Positions 17,558-27,247 of a stretch of 64,000 bases of DNA are shown piece by piece. A program made the translations under genes and the position numbers. Below the pieces are notes generated by a model. The model was not told the origin of the DNA and did no database searches. It saw nothing but the letters and a program-made list of their open reading frames with translations. The first letter of the stretch is position 1. Each line of letters begins with the position of its first letter. This DNA comes from Streptomyces sp. DG2A-72 (GTDB lineage Bacteria; Actinomycetota; Actinomycetes; Streptomycetales; Streptomycetaceae), in contig NZ_JASTLC010000001.1 of the NCBI RefSeq assembly GCF_030499575.1, positions 1,798,001 through 1,862,000 on the forward strand, read 5' to 3'.

Positions 17558-17616
17558 CGGCTACCCATCCCTTTCTGTCGAAGTCACTGGATCACCTTGC
17601 AACAAGAGGCCGCCGC

Positions 17617-18462
17617 CTACAGCAGCGCGGCCCGCGGGCCGTCCGGCTGCTCCAGACGCCGCTCCAGAATCGAGCGGGCGATCTCGGAGGACTCCTCCTC
17701 CGTCAGCCGACGGAAACCGTCCTCGGTGATCACGGTGACGATCGGGTAGATCCGGCGCGCTACATCGGGACCACCGGTCGCCGAGTCGTCGTCTGCCGCG
17801 TCGTACAGGGCCTGCACCACCAGGGTCGTGGCCTCGTCCTCGGTCAGATCGCTCCGGAAGAGCTTCTTCATCGCGCCACGCGCAAAGATCGAACCCGAAC
17901 CGGTGGCAGCGAAGCCGTGCTCCTCGGAACGGCCGCCAGTGACGTCGTACGAGAAAATCCGCCCCTTGCCGCGATCCACGTCGAACCCAGCGAAGAGCGG
18001 CACCACAGCGAGCCCCTGCATGGCCATACCGAGGTTCGACCGGATCATGGTCGACAGGCGGTTCGCCTTGCCCTCCAGCGAGAGCTGCGCGCCCTCGACC
18101 TTCTCGAAGTGCTCCAGCTCCAGCTGGAACAGCTTGACCATCTCGACGGCGAGGCCCGCGGTGCCGGCAATCCCGACGGCGGAGTACTCATCCGCCGGGA
18201 ACACCTTCTCGATGTCCCGCTGCGCGATGACGTTACCCATCGTGGCCCGACGGTCACCGGCGAGCACGACGCCCCCCGGGAAGGACGCCGCCACGATCGT
18301 CGTGCCGTGCGGCGCCTCGATCACGCCCTGCGTGGGGGGCAGTTGCCGGTTGCCGGGCAGGATGTCCGGCTGATGCTCGGACAAAAAGTCCATGAAGGAC
18401 GACGACCCAGGCGTCAGGAAGGCAGCCGGTAGACGCCCGGTGCTACGAGTGTTGGCTTCCAC
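17617..18462 (-). CDS. prcB: 20S proteasome beta subunit (catalytic)
   Basis: 281-residue precursor. The propeptide runs to G53 and autocleavage at HG|TTIVAAS exposes T54 as the nucleophile; GDRRATMGN and [12 protein letters not shown] follow as in active beta subunits. The GTG at 18462 has AAGG 8 bp upstream, making a 49-bp overlap with the HNH gene; an in-frame ATG at 18393 would avoid the overlap but remove most of the usual propeptide. Degrades pupylated proteins with PrcA and ARC. Confidence 0.97.
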   Translation of the reverse strand: MEANTRSTGRLPAAFLTPGSSSFMDFLSEHQPDILPGNRQLPPTQGVIEAPHGTTIVAASFPGGVVLAGDRRATMGNVIAQRDIEKVFPADEYSAVGIAGTAGLAVEMVKLFQLELEHFEKVEGAQLSLEGKANRLSTMIRSNLGMAMQGLAVVPLFAGFDVDRGKGRIFSYDVTGGRSEEHGFAATGSGSIFARGAMKKLFRSDLTEDEATTLVVQALYDAADDDSATGGPDVARRIYPIVTVITEDGFRRLTEEESSEIARSILERRLEQPDGPRAALL

Positions 18463-19007
18463 GAGGATCCTTCCAAGTAAGCGGCAGCCCGACGAACTGC
18501 GTCGGGATCATCTCCCAACTTGCCGATGGCCGAATTGCAGTTGAAGCACAGTACGCCACGGACCCTACCCGTCTCGTGGCAGTGATCCACATGTACGGCC
18601 GGAGCTTTCAGGCAGATCACACAGAGCCCCATTTGAGAGGCGATCATCTCGTCGCGTTCGGCTTCGGTGATGCCGTAGTGGCGCTTGAGGTGGTGCGCCC
18701 TCCCCTGAATCGCCTTGCACGACTTACAGAGCGTCGCGAAGCCATCCGACGCGCTGCGATTCCGCGTCCACTCACTGTGCGGCTTGATCTTCCCGCATGT
18801 GCGGCAGTACTTGTGGCCCGCGGGTACTTCCACTCGCGGCCGCACGTTGCGCCCCTTCGCCACCTGCCGCGCCTGGTGGTACGCCGACGCGCACTCCCGG
18901 CAGTAGACGTGCAGCCCATCACGCATCGCCTTGTTCTTCGCGAAGGCTGTCCGCGGCTTGTTCTCCCCACAGCGCGGACAGCGCTTCACATCTTGCTCTT
19001 CTTGCAC
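18414..19007 (-). CDS. HNH endonuclease of the endonuclease VII family
   Basis: 197 residues with three zinc-binding modules. Two zinc-ribbon-like pairs come first ([10 protein letters not shown] with CREC, then CRTCGKIKP with CKSC). The C-terminal T4-endonuclease-VII-type domain has [21 protein letters not shown] and LCFNCN, the metal and catalytic residues of this ββα-metal nuclease. Such enzymes cut branched or flap DNA in phage; the chromosomal role is unknown. It overlaps prcB by 49 bp and lies 38 bp after pup, so it is translated from the proteasome operon. The GTG at 19007 was used; a GTG at 18989 is possible. Confidence 0.85.
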   Translation of the reverse strand: MQEEQDVKRCPRCGENKPRTAFAKNKAMRDGLHVYCRECASAYHQARQVAKGRNVRPRVEVPAGHKYCRTCGKIKPHSEWTRNRSASDGFATLCKSCKAIQGRAHHLKRHYGITEAERDEMIASQMGLCVICLKAPAVHVDHCHETGRVRGVLCFNCNSAIGKLGDDPDAVRRAAAYLEGSSWKPTLVAPGVYRLPS

Positions 19008-19045
19008 TCGAAGCCCCCGTCAGCCACCAGCCTTCGTTTCGAAGG

Positions 19046-19264
19046 CTACTCGCCGCCTTTTTGAACGAAACTACGAACGAAGTCCTCTGCGTTCTCCTCG
19101 AGCACATCATCGATTTCGTCCAGCACGGAGTCCACGTCATCACTCAGCTTCTCTTGCCGCTCCTTGAGATCTTCCGAAGCCTGCGACTCCGCCGCCTGCT
19201 CCTCGACCTCCTCGGTGGAGCGCGTCGCCTTCTGCTGGCCGCCGCCGGTGTCCTTGGTCGCCAT
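19046..19264 (-). CDS. pup: Prokaryotic ubiquitin-like protein Pup
   Basis: 72 residues, mostly disordered and acidic, with the coiled-coil-forming ARC-binding segment (DLKERQEKLSDDVDSVLDEI) and C-terminus VQKGGE. Because it ends in GGE rather than GGQ, it can be ligated by PafA without prior deamidation. The ATG at 19264 (MATKDTGGGQQ) was chosen over an upstream one. It lies between dop and the HNH gene on the same strand. The 155-bp gap to dop shows no other gene. Confidence 0.97.
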   Translation of the reverse strand: MATKDTGGGQQKATRSTEEVEEQAAESQASEDLKERQEKLSDDVDSVLDEIDDVLEENAEDFVRSFVQKGGE

Positions 19265-19419
19265 AACCCTCACCCCGCTCGGTTCGACGTTCTTGATCAG
19301 ACCCTACAAGCAGGGTCCGACATCGGCCCCGCAGTTCCCTCAACGTCCGGGGACCACCTCGATGATTCCCGGACGCCGGGATTTCCACTCTGCCGGGCCG
19401 TTTCTGCCCGGGTGTTCGT

Positions 19420-20931
19420 TCAGCCGCCGGAGAGGACCCTGACCAGGTCTTCTGCCGTGCGGCAACGGTCCAGGAGTTCCTTGACGTGATTACGCGTTCC
19501 GCGAAGTGGTTCCAGGGTTGGGACGCGTTGCAACGAGTCCCGCCCGGGAAGGTCGAAGATCACGGAATCCCAGGAGGCCGCGGCGACGTCGTCCGCGTAC
19601 TGCTCCAGGCATCGGCCGCGGAAGTACGCCCGGGTGTCCTCCGGCGGCTTGGTGCGGGCCCGCTCGATGTCCGGCTCGTCCAGGAGGCGCTTCATGCGGC
19701 CACGGGCGACGAGGCGGTTGTAGAGGCCCTTTTCCTCTCGTACGTCGGCGTACTGGAGGTCGACCAAATGCAGCCTCGCGGCGTCCCAGTCCAGGTCGTC
19801 CCGGCGTCGGTAGCCTTCCATCAGCTCCCTCTTGGCGACCCAGTCGAGTTCGCCGGCGAGGCTCATGGGGTCGTTCTCGAGCCGGTTGAGGGTGTCTTCC
19901 CAGCGGGCGAGGACGTCCTTGGTCTGGTCGTCGGCGTCGGCGCCGTAGCGCTCCTCCACGTATTTGCGGGAGAGCTCGTAGTACTCCATTTGGAGCTGGA
20001 CCGCGGTGAGTGTGCGGCCGCTGCGGAGTGTGACCAGGCGCTTGAGGGTGGGGTCGTGGGAGACCTGGTGGAGGGTGCGGACGGGCTGGTCGACGGCGAG
20101 GTCGACCGCGATGAAGCCGTCCTCGATCATCGACAGCACCAGGGATGTGGTGCCGAGTTTCAGGTACGTGGAGATCTCGGCGAGGTTCGCGTCGCCGATG
20201 ATCACGTGGAGTCGGCGGTATTTTTCGGCGTCCGCGTGGGGCTCGTCGCGGGTGTTGATGATCGGGCGCTTCAGGGTCGTCTCCAGGCCCACCTCGACCT
20301 CGAAGTAGTCCGCGCGCTGGCTGAGCTGGAAGCCGTGTTCGTGTCCGTCCTGGCCGATGCCGACGCGGCCCGCTCCGGTGAAGACCTGGCGGGAGACGAA
20401 GAAGGGCGTGAGGTGGCGCACGATGTCCGAGAAGGGGGTTTCCCGCTTCATCAGGTAGTTCTCGTGGGTGCCGTAGGAGGCGCCTTTGTTGTCGGTGTTG
20501 TTCTTGTACAGGTGGATGGGCTGGGCGCCGGGGAGCTGGGCGGCTCGTTCTGCGGCTTCGGCCATGATGCGTTCGCCGGCCTTGTCCCAGAGGACGGCGT
20601 CCCGGGGGTTGGTGACCTCGGGGGCGCTGTATTCGGGGTGTGCGTGGTCGACGTAGAGGCGTGCGCCGTTGGTGAGGATGACGTTGGCCAGGCCGATGTC
20701 CTCGTCGGTGAGCTGGCTGGCGTCGGCGGCCTCGCGGGCGAGGTCGAAGCCTCGCGCGTCCCGCAGCGGGTTCTCCTCCTCGAAGTCCCATCGGGCCCGC
20801 CGGGCCCGGTGCATCGCCGCCGCGTAGGCGTTGACGATCTGGGACGAGGTGAGCATGGCATTGGCGTTGGGGTGGCCGGGGACGGAGATCCCGTACTCCG
20901 TCTCGATGCCCATTACTCGCCGTACGGTCAT
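19420..20931 (-). CDS. dop: Deamidase/depupylase of Pup (Dop)
   Basis: 503-residue PafA paralogue. Starts [16 protein letters not shown] and carries the longer N-terminal region with the Dop-specific segment (~40-75); it shares [34 protein letters not shown] and [13 protein letters not shown] with PafA. Dop hydrolyses the isopeptide bond to release Pup, and in GGQ organisms also deamidates Pup. Since this Pup already ends in glutamate, depupylation is the expected main role here. Same strand as arc, pup, prcB and prcA. Confidence 0.96.
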   Translation of the reverse strand: MTVRRVMGIETEYGISVPGHPNANAMLTSSQIVNAYAAAMHRARRARWDFEEENPLRDARGFDLAREAADASQLTDEDIGLANVILTNGARLYVDHAHPEYSAPEVTNPRDAVLWDKAGERIMAEAAERAAQLPGAQPIHLYKNNTDNKGASYGTHENYLMKRETPFSDIVRHLTPFFVSRQVFTGAGRVGIGQDGHEHGFQLSQRADYFEVEVGLETTLKRPIINTRDEPHADAEKYRRLHVIIGDANLAEISTYLKLGTTSLVLSMIEDGFIAVDLAVDQPVRTLHQVSHDPTLKRLVTLRSGRTLTAVQLQMEYYELSRKYVEERYGADADDQTKDVLARWEDTLNRLENDPMSLAGELDWVAKRELMEGYRRRDDLDWDAARLHLVDLQYADVREEKGLYNRLVARGRMKRLLDEPDIERARTKPPEDTRAYFRGRCLEQYADDVAAASWDSVIFDLPGRDSLQRVPTLEPLRGTRNHVKELLDRCRTAEDLVRVLSGG

Positions 20932-21121
20932 GCGGCCCTCCTTGCCCGGCGGCGTCCTCGGTCGGGGACGCTGCTCAAGTACCGCTGGCGCTCCGGTGCG
21001 TGTGCGGTGCCCGTCCCCGCACTGCGCGACTCGGCGGTACCGAAGAGCCTAGAACGCCTTTGCGCTGGTGGGGAGATCATTTGCGTCATTGCCTTGCTCC
21101 AGCCGTGGCCTGAAAAGCAGT

Positions 21122-21156
21122 CGGCTGCGGGTACCCGGTGAGGGCACCCGCAGCCG
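21122..21156 (-). terminator. Intrinsic terminator after arc
   Basis: 11-bp stem CGGCTGCGGGT (21122-21132)/ACCCGCAGCCG (21146-21156), 13-nt loop, 10 bp beyond the arc stop. It would separate arc from dop-pup-prcBA. Confidence 0.75.
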
Positions 21157-21165
21157 CCCTGTCTT

Positions 21166-22932
21166 TTACAGGTACTGACCGGTGTTCGCCACCGTGTCGA
21201 TGGAGCGTCCGGTGTCGGCGCCCTGCTTTCCGGTGATGAGGGTACGGATGTAGACGATCCGTTCGCCCTTCTTTCCGGAGATTCGGGCCCAGTCGTCCGG
21301 GTTGGTGGTGTTGGGCAGGTCTTCGTTCTCCTTGAACTCGTCCACGCAGGCCTGGAGGAGGTGGGCGACGCGGAGGCCCTTCTGCTTGTGCTCGAGGAAG
21401 TCCTTGATCGCCATCTTCTTGGCGCGTCCGACGATGTTTTCGATCATGGCGCCGGAGTTGAAGTCCTTGAAGTAGAGGACTTCCTTGTCGCCGTTGGCGT
21501 AGGTGACTTCCAGGAAGCGGTTCTCTTCAGTTTCGGCGTACATCTGCTCGACCGCGGTCTGGATCATGCCCTGGACCGTGGCGCCCTTGTCGCCGCCGTG
21601 CTCGCCGACGTCTTCGGGGTGCAGCGGGAGCCGCTCCGTGAGGTACTTCTGGAAGATGTCCTTGGCTGCTTCTGCGTCCGGGCGCTCGATCTTGATCTTC
21701 ACATCGAGTCGGCCGGGGCGCAGGATCGCGGGGTCGATCATGTCCTCGCGGTTGGAGGCACCGATGACCACGACGTTCTGCAAGCCTTCCACGCCGTCGA
21801 TCTCGGCGAGCAGCTGGGGGACGATGGTGTTCTCCACGTCCGAGCTGACGCCGGAGCCGCGGGTGCGGAAGAGGGATTCCATCTCGTCGAAGAAGACGAT
21901 GACGGGGGTGCCCTCGCTGGCCTTCTCACGGGCACGCTGGAAGACGAGGCGGATCTGCCGCTCGGTCTCGCCGACGTACTTGTTGAGGAGCTCGGGGCCC
22001 TTGATGTTGAGGAAGAAGCTCTTGCCGGTGGCCTGGCCGGTGACTTCGGCGACCTTTTTGGCCAGCGAGTTGGCGACGGCCTTGGCGATGAGTGTCTTGC
22101 CGCATCCGGGGGGGCCGTAGAGCAGGACGCCCTTGGGCGGCCGCAGTTCGTGCTCCTTGAACAGGTCGGGGTAGAGGTAGGGGAGCTCGACCGCGTCGCG
22201 GATCATTTCGATCTGGCCGCCCAGACCGCCGATCTGCTCGTAGCCGATGTCGGGAACCTCTTCGAGGACGAGTTCCTCGACCTCGCTCTTCGGAACGATC
22301 TCGTAGACATAGCCGGAACGGGGTTCGAGGAGCAGGGCGTCGCCGGGTCGGATGTTGACGTCCAGCAGCGGCTCGGCGAGCCGTACCACTCGTTCCTCAT
22401 CTGTGTGCCCGAGTACGAGGGCGCGTTCGCCGTCCTCGAGGATTTCCTTGAGGGTGACGATGTCCCCGACGCGCTCGTATTCCATGGCTTCGACCACGTT
22501 GAGCGCTTCGTTGAGCATGACTTCCTGGCCGCGCCGGAGCTCTTCGAGTTCGACGCTCGGGCTGACGTTCACGCGGAGTTTGCGGCCGCCGGTGAAGATG
22601 TCGGCGGTGCCGTCCTCGTTCGCCATGAGGAAGACTCCGAAGCCGGCCGGGGGCTGTGCGAGCCGGTCGACCTCTTCCTTGAGGGCCACGATCTGGTCGC
22701 GGGCCTCACGAAGCGTGTTGGCGAGCCGCTCGTTCTGTGCGGACACGCCGGCCAGGTTTGTCTGCAGCTCGACGATCCGCTCTTCGAGAATCCTCGTGTG
22801 CCGCGGAGAGTCGGCGAGCTTGCGTCGCAGGACGGCGATCTCCTGCTCAAGGTAGGCAATCTGCCCGGCCGGGTCGTCGGACCCTCGTCCCGGGCGGATG
22901 CCGCGGTTCATGTCGTCGTCGTGGGCTGCCAC
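21166..22932 (-). CDS. arc: Proteasome-associated ATPase ARC (Mpa)
   Basis: 588 residues. N-terminal coiled coil (~24-92) that binds Pup, tandem OB domains (~95-245), then a AAA+ domain with Walker A GPPGCGKT (K279) and Walker [11 protein letters not shown]. It ends in GQYL, with the penultimate tyrosine used to dock on the 20S alpha ring. Hexameric unfoldase that feeds pupylated proteins to PrcAB. The GTG at 22932 sits behind a GGAGG-rich ribosome binding site; an upstream ATG was rejected. Confidence 0.96.
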   Translation of the reverse strand: MAAHDDDMNRGIRPGRGSDDPAGQIAYLEQEIAVLRRKLADSPRHTRILEERIVELQTNLAGVSAQNERLANTLREARDQIVALKEEVDRLAQPPAGFGVFLMANEDGTADIFTGGRKLRVNVSPSVELEELRRGQEVMLNEALNVVEAMEYERVGDIVTLKEILEDGERALVLGHTDEERVVRLAEPLLDVNIRPGDALLLEPRSGYVYEIVPKSEVEELVLEEVPDIGYEQIGGLGGQIEMIRDAVELPYLYPDLFKEHELRPPKGVLLYGPPGCGKTLIAKAVANSLAKKVAEVTGQATGKSFFLNIKGPELLNKYVGETERQIRLVFQRAREKASEGTPVIVFFDEMESLFRTRGSGVSSDVENTIVPQLLAEIDGVEGLQNVVVIGASNREDMIDPAILRPGRLDVKIKIERPDAEAAKDIFQKYLTERLPLHPEDVGEHGGDKGATVQGMIQTAVEQMYAETEENRFLEVTYANGDKEVLYFKDFNSGAMIENIVGRAKKMAIKDFLEHKQKGLRVAHLLQACVDEFKENEDLPNTTNPDDWARISGKKGERIVYIRTLITGKQGADTGRSIDTVANTGQYL

Positions 22933-23435
22933 GGTCCTCACCTCCTCCAAGGGGAGCTGGACGCTTCCAGACCCTACCTGGGTGGGTGTCGATTGAAACC
23001 CCTAGATCACAAAGACTGTCAAGGTGTGTCGTCGGTCACCCTGCGCTCTCCCTCACGCCGTGTGGATACCCAGTCAACGTGATTCAGAAGCGGCCTGTTC
23101 CAAGGGTGGAGTGGTCAAAATCCTTCGCGCCGGGCGCGAGTTGCCGGTGTCGTCGGTCGTCGGAGGGCTTGCGGCGCTTGGGCGGTGAGGCGCTGCGGCT
23201 GTCGCGGAGGGTCTGGATGCGCGTGGGGAGCGGTGTCGCGGGCGTTGACTCAGCGTGGCGGTGACGGGTGGCTGGAGTCACAGGGGAAGCGGCTCGGGGA
23301 GATCGTGTTCGCCGTGAGAGATCGGGGTCTGGGGCGGCTGTCGAGCGGGGCTGGACCTCGTCTCGACCGTGGTCGTACTTCGGGCGGAGGTAGGGTCGAA
23401 GGGTCCAACACCGGGTGCGGGAGACGGCGGGAGAG
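22933..23435. other. Intergenic region between arc and ferredoxin gene
   Basis: 503 bp between divergent genes. It must hold both promoters. I saw no convincing gene, hairpin or repeat; open frames here are low complexity and lack start signals. Confidence 0.5.
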
Positions 23436-23741
23436 ATGAGCGTGCAGCAGGAGGCCGGGGTCGACAGTGAGGCTCTGGAGGTCTGGATCGACCAGGATCT
23501 CTGTACCGGCGACGGCATCTGCGCCCAGTATGCGCCTGAGGTGTTCGAGCTGGACATCGACGGTCTGGCCTATGTGAAGGGCTCGGGCGACGAGCTGCTG
23601 CAGGCCAAGGGCGCCACAACACCCGTACCGCTGCCGCTTCTCACGGATGTGGTCGACTCGGCACGGGAGTGTCCGGGCGAGTGCATCCATGTGCGTCGGG
23701 TGACGGACCGGGTGGAGGTCTTCGGTCCCGACGCGGAGTGA
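23436..23741 (+). CDS. Ferredoxin, probably [3Fe-4S]
   Basis: 101-residue ferredoxin. Cluster ligands are the two cysteines of DLCTGDGICAQYAPEVFE (C-x5-C) and a CP pair near the end (ARECPGECIHV). This spacing is that of single-cluster [3Fe-4S] ferredoxins that serve cytochromes P450. ATG with GGGAG just upstream. No P450 or reductase gene is adjacent, so the partner is unknown. Confidence 0.88.
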   Translation: MSVQQEAGVDSEALEVWIDQDLCTGDGICAQYAPEVFELDIDGLAYVKGSGDELLQAKGATTPVPLPLLTDVVDSARECPGECIHVRRVTDRVEVFGPDAE

Positions 23742-23794
23742 TGACACGGGTGCGCTGCGTCACCGGCGTGTGATGTTCCGGGGTTCCGCGAGGT

Positions 23795-24373
23795 TCAGAC
23801 GTTGCGGGCTTCGGAGGGCTTGGAGCGCTCGAACGTCCCGTTCTTCCACTGCCATTTCGCGCTGTCCTTGACGTCGGGGCAGCAACGGGGCACGTCGGTC
23901 GACGAGTAGCCGAGCACGGTGCCGAGGACGGCGCCTCCCTGTACGGCGATGTCGCTGACGACGCTGCGGTCCTTGGGGTCGACGAGCGTGGCCACGACGC
24001 GCGGCTTGCCGGTGTCGGCGGCGGTGGTGAGGACGTACAGGCCGTCGGGCGGGGTGCCCATGGGGGCGTCGCAGTGCACGACCGCGACGGTTTCGGGGCT
24101 GCCGTCGCCGTCGAGGTCTCCGGAGGCCTTCTTCACCACGATGGCCTTCACGGGGCCGCATTCGATCGGGAATTCGGCGTCGGCGGGGTCGGGCGCGGGG
24201 GCGGTCGCCCGGGCGGTCTTGGGGTCCGGGCCGGCGGCCTGGGCGGCGGTGGCCGCGTCGGGCTGGAGGATCGAGGAGAGGGCGACGACGCCGGCGAGGG
24301 CGGTCGCGGTGGCGAGCCAGTGGATCGGGCGGGTGTGCGTGTGCGCGAGTTCCGGAACGGCGGATTGCTGCAC
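23795..24373 (-). CDS. Secreted protein, function unknown
   Basis: 192 residues. A hydrophobic segment (WLATATALAGVVALSSIL, ~20-37) after a short N-terminus acts as signal or anchor; an Ala/Pro linker precedes a domain of ~120 residues with FPIECGPVKAIVVKK, DLDGDGSPETVAVVHC (a DxDxDG-like, possibly calcium-binding loop) and CCPDVKDSAKWQW. The GTG at 24373 has GGAG 9 bp upstream. Convergent with the ferredoxin gene. The DGDG loop recalls FG-GAP/VCBS repeats, but only one copy is visible. Confidence 0.75.
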   Translation of the reverse strand: MQQSAVPELAHTHTRPIHWLATATALAGVVALSSILQPDAATAAQAAGPDPKTARATAPAPDPADAEFPIECGPVKAIVVKKASGDLDGDGSPETVAVVHCDAPMGTPPDGLYVLTTAADTGKPRVVATLVDPKDRSVVSDIAVQGGAVLGTVLGYSSTDVPRCCPDVKDSAKWQWKNGTFERSKPSEARNV

Positions 24374-24532
24374 TAGGAGTGTCTCCTGTGAGGGCTGTGC
24401 CGGTGGGGGTGGCCAGCATGGTGCCACACGTCACAGTGCGGTGGAACGGCGGGGGTGGGCGGATGTTGTGCCGTTGGCCGCCTGTTGTGCTCTTGGCCGC
24501 CGCGTCCTGTCCCGACGTCAACGGAAAGGCGT

Positions 24533-24572
24533 CGTGGCCGAGTTCCGGGGTGTTTCCGGGAACTCGGCCACG
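24533..24572 (-). terminator. Intrinsic terminator after trmI
   Basis: Perfect 14-bp stem CGTGGCCGAGTTCC (24533-24546)/GGAACTCGGCCACG (24559-24572), 12-nt loop, 33 bp past the trmI stop. Confidence 0.85.
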
Positions 24573-24605
24573 TTGTTCGTACGTTGATCGCGGCACAGGG
24601 CCGCC

Positions 24606-25508
24606 CTAGCGCGCGGCGCCTCCGTCGGCGTTGGGGCCGGCGTAGTCCTCGCCGTAGGCGCCCTTGGCGGGGCGGCGGCGGCGCATGGGGGGCTCGACGC
24701 CGTCGGCGAGGCGGCGGGCCGTGAGCAGGAAGCCGGTGTGGCCGATCATGCGGTGGTCGGGGCGGACGGCGAGGCCTTCGACGTGCCAGTTGCGGATCAT
24801 CGTCTCCCAGGATGTCGGCTCGTTGAAGCAGCCGATCTCGCGGATGGACTCGACGGTCCGGGCGAGCTGGGTGGTGGTGGCGACGTAGCAGCAGAGGATG
24901 CCGCCGGGGACGAGGGCCTTGGCGACGGCTTCCAGGCATTCCCAGGGGGCGAGCATGTCGAGGATGACGCGGTCGACGTCGGTGTCGCTGAGGTTGTCCT
25001 GGAGGTCGCCGACGGTGAGCTGCCAGGCGGGGTGGGGGCCGCCGAAGTAGCGCTCCACGTTCTGCCGGGCGATGTCGGCGAAGTCCTCGCGGCGCTCGTA
25101 GCTGTGCAGCATGCCCTGGTCGCCGATGGCGCGCAGCAGGAAGCTGCTGAGGGAGCCGGAGCCCACGCCCGCTTCCACGACGCGCGCGCCGGGGAAGATG
25201 TCGGCGAAGGACAGGATCTGCCCCGCGTCCTTGGGGTAGACCACGGCGGCGCCGCGGGGCATGGACAGGACGTAGTCGGGGAGCAGGGGGCGCAGCGCGA
25301 GGTAGGCGACGTTCCCGGTGGTGCGGACGACGCTGCCCTCGGGAGCACCGATCAGTTCGTCGTGCGGGAAGGAACCCTTGTGGGTGTGGAAGTTCTTCCC
25401 GGCTTCGAGCGTGAACGTGTAGTGACGGCCCTTGGGATCGGTCAGCTGTACCTGGTCCCCGACCTTGAAGGGCCCGCGTCGGCGGGCGGCACCGGTCGGT
25501 TCGGACAT
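24606..25508 (-). CDS. trmI: tRNA (adenine-58-N1)-methyltransferase TrmI
   Basis: 300 residues. N-terminal beta domain (FKVGDQVQLTDPKGRHYTF) followed by a class I SAM methyltransferase fold with motif I VVEAGVGSGSLSSFLLRA and motif IV VILDMLAPWECLEAV. Makes m1A58 in the T-loop of tRNA as a homotetramer. Actinobacterial TrmI genes commonly lie near the proteasome locus. The C-terminus has a basic/variable tail. Ends upstream of a strong terminator; the M50 protease gene lies just upstream on the same strand (38-bp gap). Confidence 0.93.
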   Translation of the reverse strand: MSEPTGAARRRGPFKVGDQVQLTDPKGRHYTFTLEAGKNFHTHKGSFPHDELIGAPEGSVVRTTGNVAYLALRPLLPDYVLSMPRGAAVVYPKDAGQILSFADIFPGARVVEAGVGSGSLSSFLLRAIGDQGMLHSYERREDFADIARQNVERYFGGPHPAWQLTVGDLQDNLSDTDVDRVILDMLAPWECLEAVAKALVPGGILCCYVATTTQLARTVESIREIGCFNEPTSWETMIRNWHVEGLAVRPDHRMIGHTGFLLTARRLADGVEPPMRRRRPAKGAYGEDYAGPNADGGAAR

Positions 25509-25546
25509 GTGACCAGCCTACCGGCGTTTATCTGCGTCGCCGACCA

Positions 25547-27073
25547 CTAGGAGGGGCGGGCCATGGCCTTCACGAACGCGCGCTCCACGTCGGCGGCGGA
25601 CAGGACGCCGTAGATCTCGCCGGTCTCCTCGACGACGAGGTATTCGGTGGCGGGGGTGGCGCGCAGGGCGTCCAGGAGGTCTTCGCCGGCCAGTTCGGCG
25701 GAGACGCGCATGCCGTCGGTGAGGTCCTGGGCGAGGCCGCTGACGGCGACCCAGGGGCGGCGGTGTTCGGGGACGCCGACGATGGCGGCCTCGCGGACGA
25801 GGGAGAGAGGCTGGCCGTCGGCGTCGACGACGACGAGAGCGCGGGCGCCGGCCTCGTTGGCGCGGCGCAGGGCCTCGGAGAGGGGGGTGTCCGTCTCGAC
25901 GGGGACGGCGCGGCGGGTGAGGTTGCGGGCGCGCAGCTCGGGGAGGTGTTCGCGCAGGCGGGCCATGCGCAGGCTGTTGCCGGCGCCGGTCCAGATGATC
26001 GCGGCGAGGATCGCGGCGAGCAGGGCGTCCATGACGGTGTCCATGCCGACGTTGTCCACGGCGTTGCGGCCGAGTGCGCCGGTCTGGGTGAGCAGGGGCA
26101 GGCCGATCAGGACGGAGACGGCGAGGGCGCGGCCGACCCAGGCGGCGGCGATGGTGCCGCTCATGGGTTTGCCGGTGATCTTCCAGATGACGGCGCGGAG
26201 CATGCGGCCGCCGTCGAGGGGCAGGCCGGGGAGCAGGTTGAAGGCGGCGACGATGAGGTTGGAGATCATCAGGCCGGCCAGCAGGACGCCGGGGACGGTG
26301 CCGGGCTCGACGGGTTGCAGGGCCAGGTAGAAGAGGCCGGCGAGGACGAGGGAGAGCAGCGGGCCGACGAAGGCGAGGACGAATTCGCGGCCGGGGGTCT
26401 CGGCCTCCTTCTCGATCTCGGAGACGCCGCCGAAGAACTGGAGCTGGATGCGGCGGACCGGGAGCTTGAAGCGGAGGGCGGCGACGGTGTGGGCGAGTTC
26501 GTGGACGAGTACGGAGGCGTAGAAGGCGACCGCGAAGAAGAGGGAGACGAGGTAGCGGGCGGCGCCGAGTTCGGGGAGCACGCGGTCGAGCTGGCCGCCG
26601 AACACCCAGGTGATCAGCGCGGCGACGAGGAACCAGCTGGGCGCGACGTACACGGGCACACCGAAGGGGCGTCCCATCAGCAGCCCGCCCCTGGGGTCGC
26701 GGGGGCGCGGGGGCTGGGGGCCTTTGGTGGCGTCGGCGTGCGCGAGGGGACGGTCGGCGTGGTCCTGGCCTGTGTCCGCGGGGGTGTGCGAGGGGTTGTG
26801 CGCGGGGCTTGGGGCCGGGTGCTCGCCGCTGGAGGGCGGGGTTCCGGGTTGCGCGTCGCCGCCGGGAGCCGCATCCGCGGACTGGCTGTCCTGGTCGTCC
26901 GTGGCGGCGCTGTCCGAGGGTGTTGTGGCGTCCAAGTGCTGTGCCTCCGTGGCCCGTTCGTCGGCCGGGTCGGGGCGTGCGGGGTCCGTGGCCGGGGTCG
27001 TACGACCCCGGTGGCGCTCGGTCGGCTCCTCGTTGCCGGACCGCGGCTGCCCGCTCCCGCCGCTCTCGTCCAC
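25547..27073 (-). CDS. M50 (site-2) intramembrane protease with CBS domains
   Basis: 508 residues. A ~125-residue disordered N-terminus rich in Pro/Asp/Ala, then six or so membrane segments carrying the zinc motif HELAH (H191, E192, H195) and the second-ligand motif NLLPGLPLDGGR, followed by two CBS repeats (~385-505, RALVVVDADGQPLSLV and EYLVVEETGEIYGVL). This is the Rip3-like/SpoIVFB group that cleaves membrane-bound regulators; the CBS pair probably senses adenine nucleotides. GTG start. Probably co-transcribed with trmI. Confidence 0.92.
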   Translation of the reverse strand: MDESGGSGQPRSGNEEPTERHRGRTTPATDPARPDPADERATEAQHLDATTPSDSAATDDQDSQSADAAPGGDAQPGTPPSSGEHPAPSPAHNPSHTPADTGQDHADRPLAHADATKGPQPPRPRDPRGGLLMGRPFGVPVYVAPSWFLVAALITWVFGGQLDRVLPELGAARYLVSLFFAVAFYASVLVHELAHTVAALRFKLPVRRIQLQFFGGVSEIEKEAETPGREFVLAFVGPLLSLVLAGLFYLALQPVEPGTVPGVLLAGLMISNLIVAAFNLLPGLPLDGGRMLRAVIWKITGKPMSGTIAAAWVGRALAVSVLIGLPLLTQTGALGRNAVDNVGMDTVMDALLAAILAAIIWTGAGNSLRMARLREHLPELRARNLTRRAVPVETDTPLSEALRRANEAGARALVVVDADGQPLSLVREAAIVGVPEHRRPWVAVSGLAQDLTDGMRVSAELAGEDLLDALRATPATEYLVVEETGEIYGVLSAADVERAFVKAMARPS

Positions 27074-27247
27074 GGTGTCCCCTCGTTCGCAGCTTCTCCC
27101 GCGCCTGGCGGGCGGAAGGTCTCGGGTCGATGGTATGCGGCCGTCGGGACGCGTTCCGCCCCGGCACCCCCTGTGTTTGCACTGCCGTCGCGGCGGTCAC
27201 GACCGTGACGGGGTCACTGTCAGTGGCGGGCCGTATGGTCTGTGGTC

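Noticed and set aside
25518..27200. Arg/Pro-rich 560-codon frame over the M50 protease gene
   Set aside because: Composition is that of a shifted frame; the M50 frame has HELAH, the PLDGG motif and CBS domains.
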